NCBI GenBank assembly: GCA_014138725.1
Contig: JACJID010000006.1
Span: forward strand, 124,001 to 188,000
Direction: 5' to 3'
Length of the DNA: 64,000 bases
Source: Kutzneria viridogrisea
GTDB lineage: Bacteria > Actinomycetota > Actinomycetes > Mycobacteriales > Pseudonocardiaceae
The notes beneath the pieces were generated by a model. That model was given only the letters and a program-made list of their open reading frames with translations. It had not been told where the DNA came from and did no database searches. A program made the translations under genes and the position numbers. Shown piece after piece: positions 52,529 to 60,882 of the stretch (its first letter is position 1; each line of letters begins with the position of its first letter).

Positions 52529-53568
52529 TGGGCCTCGAACTCAGTGGTGTGACCGTGCGCTACGGCGCGACGGAGGCAGTGTCCGAAGTGGACCTGTCGG
52601 TGGCCGACGGCGAGGTGCTTGCCCTGCTGGGCCCCTCGGGGTGTGGCAAGTCCACCCTGTTGCGGGCGGTTGCCGGGCTGGAGCGGCCGAACGCCGGGCA
52701 GGTGCGCTGGGACGGTACCGACCTGTCCGGGGTGGCGGTGCACCGGCGGGGGTTCGGCCTGGTGTTCCAGGACGGCCAGTTGTTCCCGCACCGCGACGTG
52801 GCGGCCAACGTGGCCTTCGGGCTGCGCATGCACGGGGTGGACCGCGCCGCGCGCTCGCGCCGCGTGGACGAGTTGCTGGAACTGGTCGGTCTCGATGGCT
52901 ACCAGCAGCGCCGGGTCACCGAGCTGTCCGGCGGGGAGCAGCAGCGGGTCGCGCTGGCCAGGGCACTGGCCCCGGCGCCACGCCTGCTCCTGCTGGACGA
53001 GCCGCTGTCGGCGCTGGACCGGGTGCTGCGCGAGCAGTTGGCGGTGGACCTCGCGGGCTTGCTGCGGCAGACCGGCACCACGGCCCTGGTGGTCACCCAC
53101 GACCACGACGAGGCGTTCACCCTGGCCGACCGGGTCGCGCTGATGCAGGCGGGACGGATCAGGCAGGTCGGCCCGCCCGACGAGGTGTGGCGCAGGCCCG
53201 CCGACGAGGAGGTGGCCGGGTTCCTGGGCTGCACGACGTTCGTGCCGGGCACGGCCTCCGACGGGGTGGTGTCCAGCGTGCTCGGCGCCGTGGACCTGCC
53301 GGGCACGGCCGACGGCTCGGTGCGACTCGGTCTGCGCGCCAACGCCTTGCGCGCGGACACGGAAGGTTCCGTGCGCGGTGAGGTCGTGCAGCGGCTGCAC
53401 CGCCGCGACCACGCCCGGCTGCTGGTGCGCCTGGACGTGGTCGCGTCACCGGTCGAGGCCGTGGCACCGGTCGTCGGTCCCCCCGGTACCGGCGACCACG
53501 TGCACCTCGTGCTGGACCCCGACGGGGTGGCGGTGATTCATCCGTCCTTTGTGGACAGTCGCCCGTAG
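52528..53568 (+). CDS. thiQ: Thiamine ABC transporter ATPase
   Basis: A 346-residue importer ATPase. Walker A GPSGCGKST (about 34), signature LSGGEQQR, Walker B LLLLDEPLSALD and THDHDEA are present. A C-terminal TOBE-like domain (about 270-340) follows. The ATG overlaps the thiP stop. Its last 31 nt overlap the 3' end of the convergent ABC-2 permease gene. Confidence 0.9.
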   Translation: MGLELSGVTVRYGATEAVSEVDLSVADGEVLALLGPSGCGKSTLLRAVAGLERPNAGQVRWDGTDLSGVAVHRRGFGLVFQDGQLFPHRDVAANVAFGLRMHGVDRAARSRRVDELLELVGLDGYQQRRVTELSGGEQQRVALARALAPAPRLLLLDEPLSALDRVLREQLAVDLAGLLRQTGTTALVVTHDHDEAFTLADRVALMQAGRIRQVGPPDEVWRRPADEEVAGFLGCTTFVPGTASDGVVSSVLGAVDLPGTADGSVRLGLRANALRADTEGSVRGEVVQRLHRRDHARLLVRLDVVASPVEAVAPVVGPPGTGDHVHLVLDPDGVAVIHPSFVDSRP

Positions 53569-54380
53569 GCCAGCGACAGGCCGATCACCGAGTAGCACAG
53601 CGCCTTCACGGTGGACCGCAGCAACTCGGTGCCGGGCACCGGGTCACGCAGCACGTCGGTGAGTGACATCCAGCCGGTGGGCAGCAGGTAGGGCTGGATC
53701 CACTCGGTGTTGGGCAGTGCGCTCACCACGGCGGACACCAGCACGAAGGCCAGGGCCACGGCCAGCACCACCAGCGGGTGCTCGGTCCACGCGGACACCG
53801 CCAGCGCGATCGAGGCCACGGCGAACACCTGGAAGCCCACCCACAGCACGGCAAGTCCGATGCGCAGCAGCGCGTCGGCCACCGACAGGGTCGTGCCGGA
53901 CAGGGTGATCAGGCCGTTGCTGCCGACCAGCACCAGCCCGGTGACCACGCCGGACAGGGCGACCACGAGCACGCCCAGCCAGACCACGACGGCCACCCCG
54001 AACGCCTTGACCGCCAGCAGCCTGCCCCGGCTCACCGGGGCGAGCAGCAGCCCGCGCAGCGTGCCGTGCGCGGACTCACCGGCCAGCGCGTCGGCGGCGG
54101 CCATCGAGCCCAGCAGCGGCAGCAACACCGGCAGCAGCATGTACATCGCCACGATCGGCAGCACGAACCCGTTGCCCGCCAAGGCACCGAACAGGCCGCC
54201 GGGGCCGCCCCGGCTGCCCTCACCGGCGATGGCGATGCCGATGCCCATCAGCACCGGCGCGAGCGCGAGCGCGGCCAGCGCGATGATCGTCCTCGGCCTG
54301 CGCAGGGTCCACCGCACCTCGGCGGCCAGTAGCCTGCCCAGCGGGGCCCGCAGGGGCCGGTCCAGCACGGCGGCGGTCAT
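53538..54380 (-). CDS. ABC-2 family permease
   Basis: A 280-residue protein with six helices, including IIALAALALAPVLMGIGIAI, FVLPIVAMYMLLPVLLPLLG, VVVWLGVLVVALSGVVTGLV and LVVLAVALAFVLVSAVVSAL. The stretch LAGESAHGTLRGLLLAPVSR is typical of ABC-2 permeases. The ATG overlaps the stop of the ATPase gene. It is third in the LolA-like/ATPase/permease operon. Confidence 0.87.
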   Translation of the reverse strand: MTAAVLDRPLRAPLGRLLAAEVRWTLRRPRTIIALAALALAPVLMGIGIAIAGEGSRGGPGGLFGALAGNGFVLPIVAMYMLLPVLLPLLGSMAAADALAGESAHGTLRGLLLAPVSRGRLLAVKAFGVAVVVWLGVLVVALSGVVTGLVLVGSNGLITLSGTTLSVADALLRIGLAVLWVGFQVFAVASIALAVSAWTEHPLVVLAVALAFVLVSAVVSALPNTEWIQPYLLPTGWMSLTDVLRDPVPGTELLRSTVKALCYSVIGLSLAYGRLSTKDG

Positions 54381-55357
54381 CCCTGGTCACCACTTTCCTC
54401 GGACTCGGTGAGCTGCGCGAACAGGTCCTCCAGCCCGGCGCGGCGGCGGTGCACCTCGTGCACGGCCACGCCCGACTCCACCAGCACCCGCACCACGTAC
54501 GGCGCGGTGGTGCCGACCAGGTCGACGACCAGGCCGTCCTGTTCGGACCGGGCGCCGATACCGTTGTCCCGCAACGAGTCCAGTGCGAGCTGAACATCTG
54601 GTGTGGACACCACGACGGCGGGGCTGCCCGCTTCGAGCAGCTCGTCCAGCTCGCCCTGGGCCACCACGGAACCCCTGTGCAGCACGGCGACGTGCGTGCA
54701 GGTGGCCTCCACCTCGGCGAGCAGGTGCGAGGACACGATCACCGTGGTGCCCGCCGCGTGCAGCTCGCCGATCACCTTGCGCACCTCGCGGGTACCTGCG
54801 GGGTCGAGGCCGTTGGTCGGCTCGTCCAGCACGACCAGCTTGCGCGGCAACAACAACGCCGCCGCCAGGCCCATGCGCTGCTTCATGCCCAGCGAGTAGC
54901 CCCGGTACCGCCGGTCGGCGGCGTGCGAGAGGCCGACCCGCTCCAGGGCCTCGGACACGGCACCGCGGATGGAACCGCTGGCCATCAGCGGTTCCGCGCT
55001 GGCGCAGCGCCGCAGGTTCTCCCGCCCGGACAGGAACGGGTGGAAGCCCGGCCCCTCCACCAGGGCTCCCACGTGCGGCAGGGTGATGCCCGCGGACTCC
55101 GGCATCGGCCTGCCCAGCAGTTCGACCTCCCCCGAGGTCGGCCGCACCAGCCCCAGCAGCATCCGGATGGTGGTGGTCTTGCCCGAGCCGTTCGGGCCGA
55201 GCATGCCCAGCACCGCGCCCTCGGGGACCTCCAGGTCCACCCGGTCCACCGCCACGGTGCTGCCGTAAACCTTGCGCAGGCCCCGAGTCCGCGCCGCGGG
55301 GGTGGGAGCGGCCGCGGCCGCCCCCACCTCCTGCTCCACGAGGGAGGCACTGGTCAC
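54377..55357 (-). CDS. ABC exporter ATPase
   Basis: A 326-residue protein. Walker A GPNGSGKTT (about 55), the ABC signature region in YSLGMKQR (LGMKQR in place of LSGGQ, common in CcmA/BcrA types), Walker B LVVLDEPTNGLD and SSHLLAEVE. An Ala-rich N-terminal extension of about 25 residues precedes the domain. GTG 55357 overlaps the LolA-like stop (GTGA). Confidence 0.9.
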   Translation of the reverse strand: MTSASLVEQEVGAAAAAPTPAARTRGLRKVYGSTVAVDRVDLEVPEGAVLGMLGPNGSGKTTTIRMLLGLVRPTSGEVELLGRPMPESAGITLPHVGALVEGPGFHPFLSGRENLRRCASAEPLMASGSIRGAVSEALERVGLSHAADRRYRGYSLGMKQRMGLAAALLLPRKLVVLDEPTNGLDPAGTREVRKVIGELHAAGTTVIVSSHLLAEVEATCTHVAVLHRGSVVAQGELDELLEAGSPAVVVSTPDVQLALDSLRDNGIGARSEQDGLVVDLVGTTAPYVVRVLVESGVAVHEVHRRRAGLEDLFAQLTESEESGDQG

Positions 55358-56418
55358 TTCGACTGCTCCAGCGCGTTCGTCAGTACCTGCAGCGGCACGG
55401 CGCCCACGGCGTAGCGGCCGTCCTGGGTGACCACGGCGTTGCCGATGCTGGCGCCGATCGTGTAGCCCGAGCCCCAGGCCCCGCTGACCGGCTTGGCGAT
55501 CTGCTTGAGCAGCGCCATCGGGTCCTGGCTGCGGCCGGACTTGTCAGTCGCGCCGGTGGTGGGCAGCTTGCCGACCAGCACGGTGTCCCAGCCCTCGCCG
55601 ACGGTCTTGCTCGCCGCGTCCCCAGGGAAGTCCTTGGCCTTGTCCTGCTTGGGCTCCGCGGTGGTGACCGTGGCGTTGGCGGGCGGCGTGAACTGGAACA
55701 GCGACGCGTCCTGCGCGCCGATGGTCAGCTCGGAGAAGCCGATCTGCAGCACCGGGTCGGCCGAGCCGTTGCCGTACACGCTCAGCTGCAACGGCAGCTT
55801 GGTCTCGGCGTCCACCGAGATGCGCACCTCACGCAGCATGGTGCGCTCGCTGGGCTTGGGCGCCAGCACCAGCTGGTACACCGAACGGCCCGCGACGGTG
55901 GCCGTGCCGTCCACCTTCACCGTGCTGTCCTTGCTGATCAGCTCGATGATCTGCTTCGCGGCGGTGGCCGGGTCGCTGGCCGCCTGCGGGTGCTCCCGGT
56001 GCTCGGCGGGGGACTGCTCGCTCTTGCGTACCGTGTGGTCGGAGGACTTCCAGTCCCACAGCGTCTTGCCGTCGTAGACGATCGACTCGCTGCCGCTGTT
56101 GCTGGGCAGCTCCAGCTTGCCCCGGCCCTCGCCGTCGGACCAGATCCGCACCTCGGCGGAGCTGTTGGCGAGGAACTTGCCCGCCTCACCCAGCCCCGGC
56201 ACGCTGGGCAGCCCCAGGTTGTTCGTGCCGCGCACGGTGCCCGCGAAGGCCGGTACCGACTTGGTGGTCAGCACCGACTGCACCAGCTGCTCGGCGCTGA
56301 CCGCGGGCAGCACCGGTGCGGACCCCGCGCTGGCGGGCATCGCCAGCACGGCCAGCCCCGCGACCCCCACCACGGTGCCCGCGACCGCGGCGGTCACACT
56401 TGCTCGCTTCCTGTTCAA
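55354..56418 (-). CDS. Secreted LolA/RseB-like protein
   Basis: A 354-residue protein. The signal peptide (MNRKRASVTAAVAG to AMPASAG) is followed by a beta-rich domain resembling LolA/MucB folds (VPAFAGTVRGTNNLG, RIWSDGEGRGKLELP, IVYDGKTLWDW, REVRISVDAETKLPLQLSVY). The Gram-positive host lacks an outer membrane, so a lipid-binding or stress-sensing role at the membrane is more likely than lipoprotein sorting. TTG 56418 is supported by GAGGAGGGG upstream. It heads the ABC operon and is divergent from the two-component system. Confidence 0.82.
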   Translation of the reverse strand: MNRKRASVTAAVAGTVVGVAGLAVLAMPASAGSAPVLPAVSAEQLVQSVLTTKSVPAFAGTVRGTNNLGLPSVPGLGEAGKFLANSSAEVRIWSDGEGRGKLELPSNSGSESIVYDGKTLWDWKSSDHTVRKSEQSPAEHREHPQAASDPATAAKQIIELISKDSTVKVDGTATVAGRSVYQLVLAPKPSERTMLREVRISVDAETKLPLQLSVYGNGSADPVLQIGFSELTIGAQDASLFQFTPPANATVTTAEPKQDKAKDFPGDAASKTVGEGWDTVLVGKLPTTGATDKSGRSQDPMALLKQIAKPVSGAWGSGYTIGASIGNAVVTQDGRYAVGAVPLQVLTNALEQSK

Positions 56419-56454
56419 GACCCCTCCTCGTCACCCGTGTTCAAGTGAACGCCT

Positions 56455-56509
56455 CTGAGCCTGCTCGGGGCCACCTGAGACCGCGCTGAGGAGCTGAGAG
56501 AGCACTGAG
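56455..56509. promoter_or_regulatory. CTGAG direct repeats between the LolA-like gene and the response regulator
   Basis: CTGAG occurs five times, starting at 56455, 56475, 56486, 56494 and 56505. Two pairs are spaced 11 nt (56475/56486 and 56494/56505), the spacing used by OmpR-family dimers. Confidence 0.5.
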
Positions 56510-56551
56510 ACGGCGAGCGCGGACGGGCGGGCTGCCGTCATGCTGTGCAGC

Positions 56552-57256
56552 GTGAAGCCACGGGTACTCGTCGTGGACGACGAGATTGGGGTGCGTCGGG
56601 CGCTGGAACGCGGCCTGACCGCCGAGGGCATGGACGTGGTCTGCGCCGCGGACGGGCCGACCGCGCTGCGGGCCGCCCTCACCGGGGCGTTCGACGTGGT
56701 GCTGCTGGACATCATGGTGCCCGGCCTGTCCGGCTACCGGGTGCTGGAGCGGATGCGCGCCGAGGGCGTGGACACCCCGGTGCTGATGGTCTCCGCCAAG
56801 GACGGCGAGGTGGACCAGGCCGACGGGCTGGACCTGGGCGCGGACGGCTACCTGGTGAAGCCGTTCTCCTTCGTGGTGCTGGTGGCCCAGGTGCGCGCGC
56901 TGCTGCGCCGCGGCTCGGGGGAGCAGGCGACGCACCAGCTGCGGGTCGGCGAGCTGCTGATCGACCGGCCGACCAGGCAGGTGCTCTGGGCGGGGGAGCC
57001 GGTGCCGCTGAGCCCGCGCGAGTTCGCGGTGCTGGAGGTGCTGGCCAGCCGGGCGGGCTCGGTGGTGACCAAGGACGAGCTGCTGCGCGCGGTGTGGGGC
57101 GACGAGCTGGCCGCCACGCGCAATGCCGTGGAGGTCTACGTGGGCTACCTGCGGCGCAAGCTGGACTCGGTGGGGGCCGGTGACGTGGTGCGCACCGTGC
57201 GCGGGCACGGCTACATGGCCAGCAGCGCCGATCTGGACACCGTCTTCAGCACATGA
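56552..57256 (+). CDS. OmpR-family response regulator
   Basis: A 234-residue protein. The receiver domain has VVDDE, the phospho-acceptor Asp in VVLLDIMVPGLSG and the Lys in LVKPFS. The C-terminal winged helix (LSPREFAVLEVLASRAGSVV, VEVYVGYLRRKLD, RTVRGHGY) binds DNA. GTG 56552 is 7 nt after CATGCT and suggests a leaderless mRNA; ATG 56540 is an alternative. Its gene overlaps the kinase gene (ATGA). The CTGAG repeats upstream suggest it controls itself and the divergent LolA-ABC operon. Confidence 0.93.
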   Translation: MKPRVLVVDDEIGVRRALERGLTAEGMDVVCAADGPTALRAALTGAFDVVLLDIMVPGLSGYRVLERMRAEGVDTPVLMVSAKDGEVDQADGLDLGADGYLVKPFSFVVLVAQVRALLRRGSGEQATHQLRVGELLIDRPTRQVLWAGEPVPLSPREFAVLEVLASRAGSVVTKDELLRAVWGDELAATRNAVEVYVGYLRRKLDSVGAGDVVRTVRGHGYMASSADLDTVFST

Positions 57257-58599
57257 ACCCACGCCTGTGGTGGCGGCACCGCGCACTGCGCACGAGGATC
57301 GCGCTCGCGGCGACCGTCGCGGCCATGGTCTTCCTGTTCCTGCTGGCCAGGACGGCCTCGTGGGCGATCGGCACGCTGCTGATCAACGCCGCCGACACCG
57401 AGCTGAGCTCCGCACTGGACCAGGCCGTGCCCGAGGTCGTGGCTGGTCAGCAACTGCACAGCACGCCGATCGACGTGCAGCTGCGTGTGCTGGACAGCGC
57501 CGGGGCACCGGTGGACGGCCGCCCGGCCCCGCAGTTGGACGCGGCCGAGATCGAGCAGCTCAAGTCCGGCCGGAGCCTGTTCCGGGAGAACGACGACCCG
57601 CCACACCGCTGGCTGGGACGGGTCGTCTACGACCCGCGGGGCACGCCCCGGCTGGTGGCGGCCGGTGCCGACCTCGTCGGCTACGCGCACGCCCGCCAGA
57701 CCGGCGGCCGGTGGCTGACCATCGCCGGGCTGGTGGCATCAGTGCTGGTCGGCGGGGCGACCTGGGTGGTCGTCGGCTGGTCGATGTACCCGGTGCGGCG
57801 GATGCGCGAGGTGGCCGGTGCCCTGCCCGCGGGCCAGCGGCTGCCCGTGCCGGAGGCCCGCGACGAGCTGCGCACCCTCGCCGAGTCGCTCAACGACCTG
57901 CTCGCCCGCCGCGACGAGGCCAACGAGCGGCTGCGGCGGTTCACCGGGGACGCCGCGCACGAGCTGCGCTCGCCGGTGGCCTCGATCCGCGCGCAGGCCG
58001 AGGTCGCCGTGGCGCACCCCGACCCCGAGTTCGCCCAGGAGGTGCTGGCGGCCGTCACCGCCGAGTCGGAGCGGATGTCCACGCTGGTCGACGACCTGTT
58101 GTCGCTGGCCCGCACGGACGCGGGCGAGGTCCGTCCCGGCCAGCGCGTGGACCTGGCCGAGGCCGTCGCGTCGGCGATCGACCGGCTGCCCAGGGGCGGG
58201 CCCGCCGTGGTGCTGGCGACTCCGCGCGCCGGGGTGTCGGTGCACGCCGCGCCCGGCGAGGTCGACCTCGTGCTGGACAACCTGTTGCGCAACGCCGTGC
58301 GCTACGCCCGCGCGCAGGTCAGGGTGCTGGTGCTGCCCGCGGGCACGAGTGTGCGGCTGCTGGTGGACGACGACGGCCCCGGCGTGCCCGTGGAGCATCG
58401 GGCCCGGGTGTTCGATCGGTTCTACCGGGTGGACGACGACCGCGGGCGGGATACCGGCGGCGCCGGGCTCGGGCTGGCGCTGGTGGCCGAGGCCGTGCGG
58501 CGGCGCGGCGGCACGGTCCGGGTGATCGACTCCCCGCAGGGTGGCGCGCGGTTCGAGGCGCGGTGGCGGGCGGCCGGTGTGCTGTCGGGCAGGATCTGA
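57253..58599 (+). CDS. Sensor histidine kinase
   Basis: A 448-residue membrane kinase. Two helices (about 17-40 and 157-178) frame an extracytoplasmic sensor of about 115 residues; HAMP follows (VGWSMYPVRRMREVAGAL). The H-box is FTGDAAHELRSPVASIR, the N-box NLLRNAVRYA, G1 DDDGPGVP and G2 GGAGLGLALV. It is the partner of the overlapping response regulator. The signal is unknown; envelope stress is plausible from the neighbouring genes. Confidence 0.94.
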   Translation: MNPRLWWRHRALRTRIALAATVAAMVFLFLLARTASWAIGTLLINAADTELSSALDQAVPEVVAGQQLHSTPIDVQLRVLDSAGAPVDGRPAPQLDAAEIEQLKSGRSLFRENDDPPHRWLGRVVYDPRGTPRLVAAGADLVGYAHARQTGGRWLTIAGLVASVLVGGATWVVVGWSMYPVRRMREVAGALPAGQRLPVPEARDELRTLAESLNDLLARRDEANERLRRFTGDAAHELRSPVASIRAQAEVAVAHPDPEFAQEVLAAVTAESERMSTLVDDLLSLARTDAGEVRPGQRVDLAEAVASAIDRLPRGGPAVVLATPRAGVSVHAAPGEVDLVLDNLLRNAVRYARAQVRVLVLPAGTSVRLLVDDDGPGVPVEHRARVFDRFYRVDDDRGRDTGGAGLGLALVAEAVRRRGGTVRVIDSPQGGARFEARWRAAGVLSGRI

Positions 58600-58602
58600 G
58601 CC

Positions 58603-58992
58603 GTGACCGGAGTCGTCGTCGGTGCCGCCATCATCCGTGCCGGGCGCGTGCTCGCCCAGCAGCGCTCCTTCCCGAGCGAGTGCGCGGGCCGCTGGGAGTT
58701 CCCCGGCGGACGTGTCGAGCCCGGTGAGTCCGAGCGGGCCGCCGTGGTGCGAGAGTGCCACGAGGAGCTGGGCGTCGCGGTGTCGCCGGGCCGCCTCATC
58801 GGTGGTGACCTGCCGCTGGCCAACGGCATGGTGCTGCGGGTCTACACCGCGAGCCTGGACGACCCCGCCAGCGAGCCCGCCGCCGTCGAACACCGGGCCG
58901 TGCGCTGGGTGGCCGCGTCCGAACTCGACGAGCTGCCCTGGTTGGACGCCGACCTGGCGTTGCTGCCGGACCTGCGAGCGCTGTTGTCATGA
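58603..58992 (+). CDS. NUDIX hydrolase (MutT/CTP-pyrophosphohydrolase type)
   Basis: A 129-residue protein. The Nudix box starts at GGRVEPGESERAAVVRECHE and continues EELGV, fully intact. The size and the start VVVGAAIIRAGRVLAQQRS match MutT-like enzymes that sanitise 8-oxo-dGTP or 5-methyl-CTP. GTG 58603 is 3 nt after the kinase stop. Its stop codon lies within a 55-nt near-perfect palindrome. Confidence 0.92.
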   Translation: MTGVVVGAAIIRAGRVLAQQRSFPSECAGRWEFPGGRVEPGESERAAVVRECHEELGVAVSPGRLIGGDLPLANGMVLRVYTASLDDPASEPAAVEHRAVRWVAASELDELPWLDADLALLPDLRALLS

Positions 58993-59039
58993 AAGTGCGG
59001 TATGCGACATCAGATGTCGCATACCGCACTTTCATGACA
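58985..59039. terminator. 55-nt near-perfect palindrome between NUDIX and trpS genes
   Basis: Arms of 27 nt (58985-59011 and 59013-59039) pair without mismatch around a single central A. It covers the NUDIX stop and ends 5 nt before the trpS stop. As RNA it would end the two convergent transcripts; as DNA it is a candidate cruciform or mobile palindrome. Confidence 0.7.
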
Positions 59040-59043
59040 TGCC

Positions 59044-60009
59044 TCAGCCCAGACCGGCGGCCGCCAGCGCCGCGTCCAGGCGCTTGCCGCACCGTTCCCG
59101 CGCCAGCTCCGCCCCCGCCGCGCGCACCGCGTCCAGCTCGGCCGTGTCGGCCAGCAGCTCGGCGGTCCGCTCCCGAACCGGCCCCAGCTCGGCCAGCACC
59201 GCCTCGGCGGTGGCCTCCTTCAGCTCCCGGTACGACCCGAGCCCGGCGGCGGCCCGCTCCGGCGTGACACCGGTGCAGGCGGCGAGGATCTCCAGCAGGT
59301 TGGCGACACCCGGCTGGCCCTCGGGGTCGTAGCGGACCTCGCCGAGGTTGTCGGTGACCGCGCGCCGGAACTTGCGCCGCACCACCTCGGGCGGGTCGAG
59401 CAGGTAGACCACCCCGTTGCCCTCGGCGGAGGACTTGGACATCTTGCGCGTCGGGTCGGCCAGGTCGCGCACCCGTGCCGCCGCGGCGGGCAGCACCCCG
59501 CGGGGCACCACGAACACCTCGCCGTACGTGCTGTTGAACCGCTGCGCCAGGGTGCGCGCCAGCTCCACGTGCTGGCGCTGGTCCTCGCCGACCGGCACCT
59601 CCTCCGTGCCGTGCAGCAGGATGTCGGCGGCCATCAGCACCGGGTAGGTCAGCAGGCTCAGCCGCACCGACTCCCGGCCCGCGCCCTTCTCCTTGAACTG
59701 GATCATGCGCTGGGCCTCGCCGAAGGTGCAGGTGCACTCCAGCAGCCAGGTCAGCGCCATGTGCTCGCGCACCAGGTCGGACTGCACGAACAGCGAGTCG
59801 GCCGGCACGCCCGCGGCGAGCATGACGGCCAGCAGTTGGCGGGTTCCCGAGCGCAGCCGCTTCGGCTCGTGCGCCAGGGTCATCGCGTGCAGGTCGCTGA
59901 CGAAGTACAGGTCCCCGGGACCCGCTTCGGCGGCCCAGCGGCGCACGGCACCCAGGTAGTTGCCCAAGTGGATGTCACCCGACGGCGTGATGCCGGACAG
60001 CCTGGTCAT
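59044..60009 (-). CDS. trpS: Tryptophanyl-tRNA synthetase
   Basis: A 321-residue class I synthetase. The HIGH-type motif is GDIHLGNYLGA (about 12-22) and the second motif TRKMSKSSAEG. It is slightly shorter than the usual 330-345 residues but complete at both ends. ATG 60009 follows GAGGAGGA. The leader on the minus strand contains a 9-bp hairpin at 60061-60083 whose role is unknown. Confidence 0.95.
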   Translation of the reverse strand: MTRLSGITPSGDIHLGNYLGAVRRWAAEAGPGDLYFVSDLHAMTLAHEPKRLRSGTRQLLAVMLAAGVPADSLFVQSDLVREHMALTWLLECTCTFGEAQRMIQFKEKGAGRESVRLSLLTYPVLMAADILLHGTEEVPVGEDQRQHVELARTLAQRFNSTYGEVFVVPRGVLPAAAARVRDLADPTRKMSKSSAEGNGVVYLLDPPEVVRRKFRRAVTDNLGEVRYDPEGQPGVANLLEILAACTGVTPERAAAGLGSYRELKEATAEAVLAELGPVRERTAELLADTAELDAVRAAGAELARERCGKRLDAALAAAGLG

Positions 60010-60060
60010 CGGTCCTCCTCGTGAGTGGGGTCACCCGCGAGCTGTGAGGCCGGTCACCGC

Positions 60061-60083
60061 CAGGCCGCCTCGCGGGCGGCCTG
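60061..60083 (-). other. Hairpin in the trpS leader
   Basis: CAGGCCGCC and GGCGGCCTG pair (9 bp, 5-nt loop) 52 nt upstream of the trpS start. There is no T-box core nearby. Confidence 0.35.
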
Positions 60084-60167
60084 CGGTAGTGGAGCGCGCG
60101 CAGTCAGGGCCGCCGGTCGGCGACCCGCCAGAAGGCTGAAATACTGCGCACGTCACTATTCTAGCAG

Positions 60168-60196
60168 ACCCGGAACCACCATTCCGGGTTTATCTT
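60168..60196 (+). promoter_or_regulatory. Inverted repeat and -10 element before the YciI gene
   Basis: ACCCGGAA and TTCCGGGT (60168-60175, 60182-60189) directly precede TATCTT (60191-60196), which is 6 nt before ATG 60203. The palindrome covers the -10/-35 spacer and could be an operator. Confidence 0.45.
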
Positions 60197-60202
60197 CGGG
60201 CT

Positions 60203-60505
60203 ATGTACATCGTGCTGCTCAACTACAAAGCCCCGTTGGAAGAAATCGACTACGTGCTGCCCGACCACTGTGCCTGGCTGGACCGCCAGTACGCGCTGGG
60301 CTACTTCCTCGCCTCGGGCCGCAGGGCCGGGCGCACCGGTGACGTGTTCATCGCGCGGCCGATGACCAGAGAGAAGCTCCTCGCCGTGCTGGCCACCGAC
60401 CCTTTCGTGCTAAAACGCCTGGCCAGCCACGAGGTGGTGGAGTTCGAGGCGACCAGGACGGCACCTGATCTGATCATCCACAACGAGGCGCTGCGGGCCG
60501 GCTGA
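60203..60505 (+). CDS. YciI family protein
   Basis: A 100-residue ferredoxin-like alpha/beta protein. MYIVLLNYKAPLEEID and the conserved His-Asp pair region LPDHCAWLDRQYALGYFLASG are family hallmarks, with DPFVLKRLASHEVVEF near the end. Relatives include muconolactone-type enzymes and stand-alone proteins of unknown substrate. It is leaderless behind TATCTT. A 9-bp inverted repeat (60515-60523 with 60582-60590) follows. Confidence 0.88.
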   Translation: MYIVLLNYKAPLEEIDYVLPDHCAWLDRQYALGYFLASGRRAGRTGDVFIARPMTREKLLAVLATDPFVLKRLASHEVVEFEATRTAPDLIIHNEALRAG

Positions 60506-60598
60506 CGCGGGTACGGGAACCGGTCGTCGACGAACCGACGGCGTGAGGTACGGCTGGGTGTTGCCGCCTGGACCGCCCCGGCCGGTTCCCTGAGAACA

Positions 60599-60712
60599 CT
60601 AGCGCTTTTCGTGTTCTTTCTTTTTCTTTTCCTTGAGCAAGGCGAGAACTGGACACCGCTTGCAACGCGGTGTGGACCGGCAGCACTTCTTCTTGACTTT
60701 CTTTTTGCCCAC
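60599..60712 (-). CDS. 37-residue Lys/Cys-rich microprotein
   Basis: The ORF VGKKKVKKKCCRSTP, RCKRCPVLALLKEKK, KKEHEKR has two basic ends around CC...C..CP. The GTG at 60712 has GGGAG 7 nt upstream. The codon mix (AAG/AAA-rich, low GC) stands out from the neighbours, and small KKKCC proteins of this pattern occur widely in Actinobacteria. Four cysteines could bind a metal; the ends could bind nucleic acid. A possible iron box overlaps its promoter. Confidence 0.7.
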   Translation of the reverse strand: MGKKKVKKKCCRSTPRCKRCPVLALLKEKKKKEHEKR

Positions 60713-60740
60713 CTGGTCGCTCCCGCCGTCGAGTGACGCC

Positions 60741-60762
60741 AGGATAGGTGAGGCTGACCTCA
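60741..60762 (-). promoter_or_regulatory. Possible DtxR/IdeR iron box with overlapping -10
   Basis: ATAGGTGAGGCTGACCTCA at 60744-60762 matches 15 of 19 positions of the iron-box consensus TTAGGTTAGGCTAACCTAA and has GTGAGG/CCTCAC arms. A minus-strand TATCCT (60746-60741) is the probable -10 for the microprotein gene and overlaps the box. Confidence 0.4.
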
Positions 60763-60798
60763 CTCCGTGTGCGCTGCGGGGAACCGCCGCCCAACCGG

Positions 60799-60804
60799 TA
60801 CGCT
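60799..60804 (+). promoter_or_regulatory. Possible -10 element TACGCT of typA
   Basis: TACGCT lies 78 nt upstream of GTG 60883. A clear -35 was not seen. Confidence 0.3.
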
Positions 60805-60882
60805 GGGAAGGGTCACGCGCGCGGGTCAGCTGTCCGCTCCGCCGGTGCCCACCACCCACTCGCAAAGCTCTAGGAGTCCCGC

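Noticed and set aside
60010-60202. T-box leader for trpS
   Set aside because: No T-box core or specifier loop is present on the minus strand; only a simple 9-bp hairpin.
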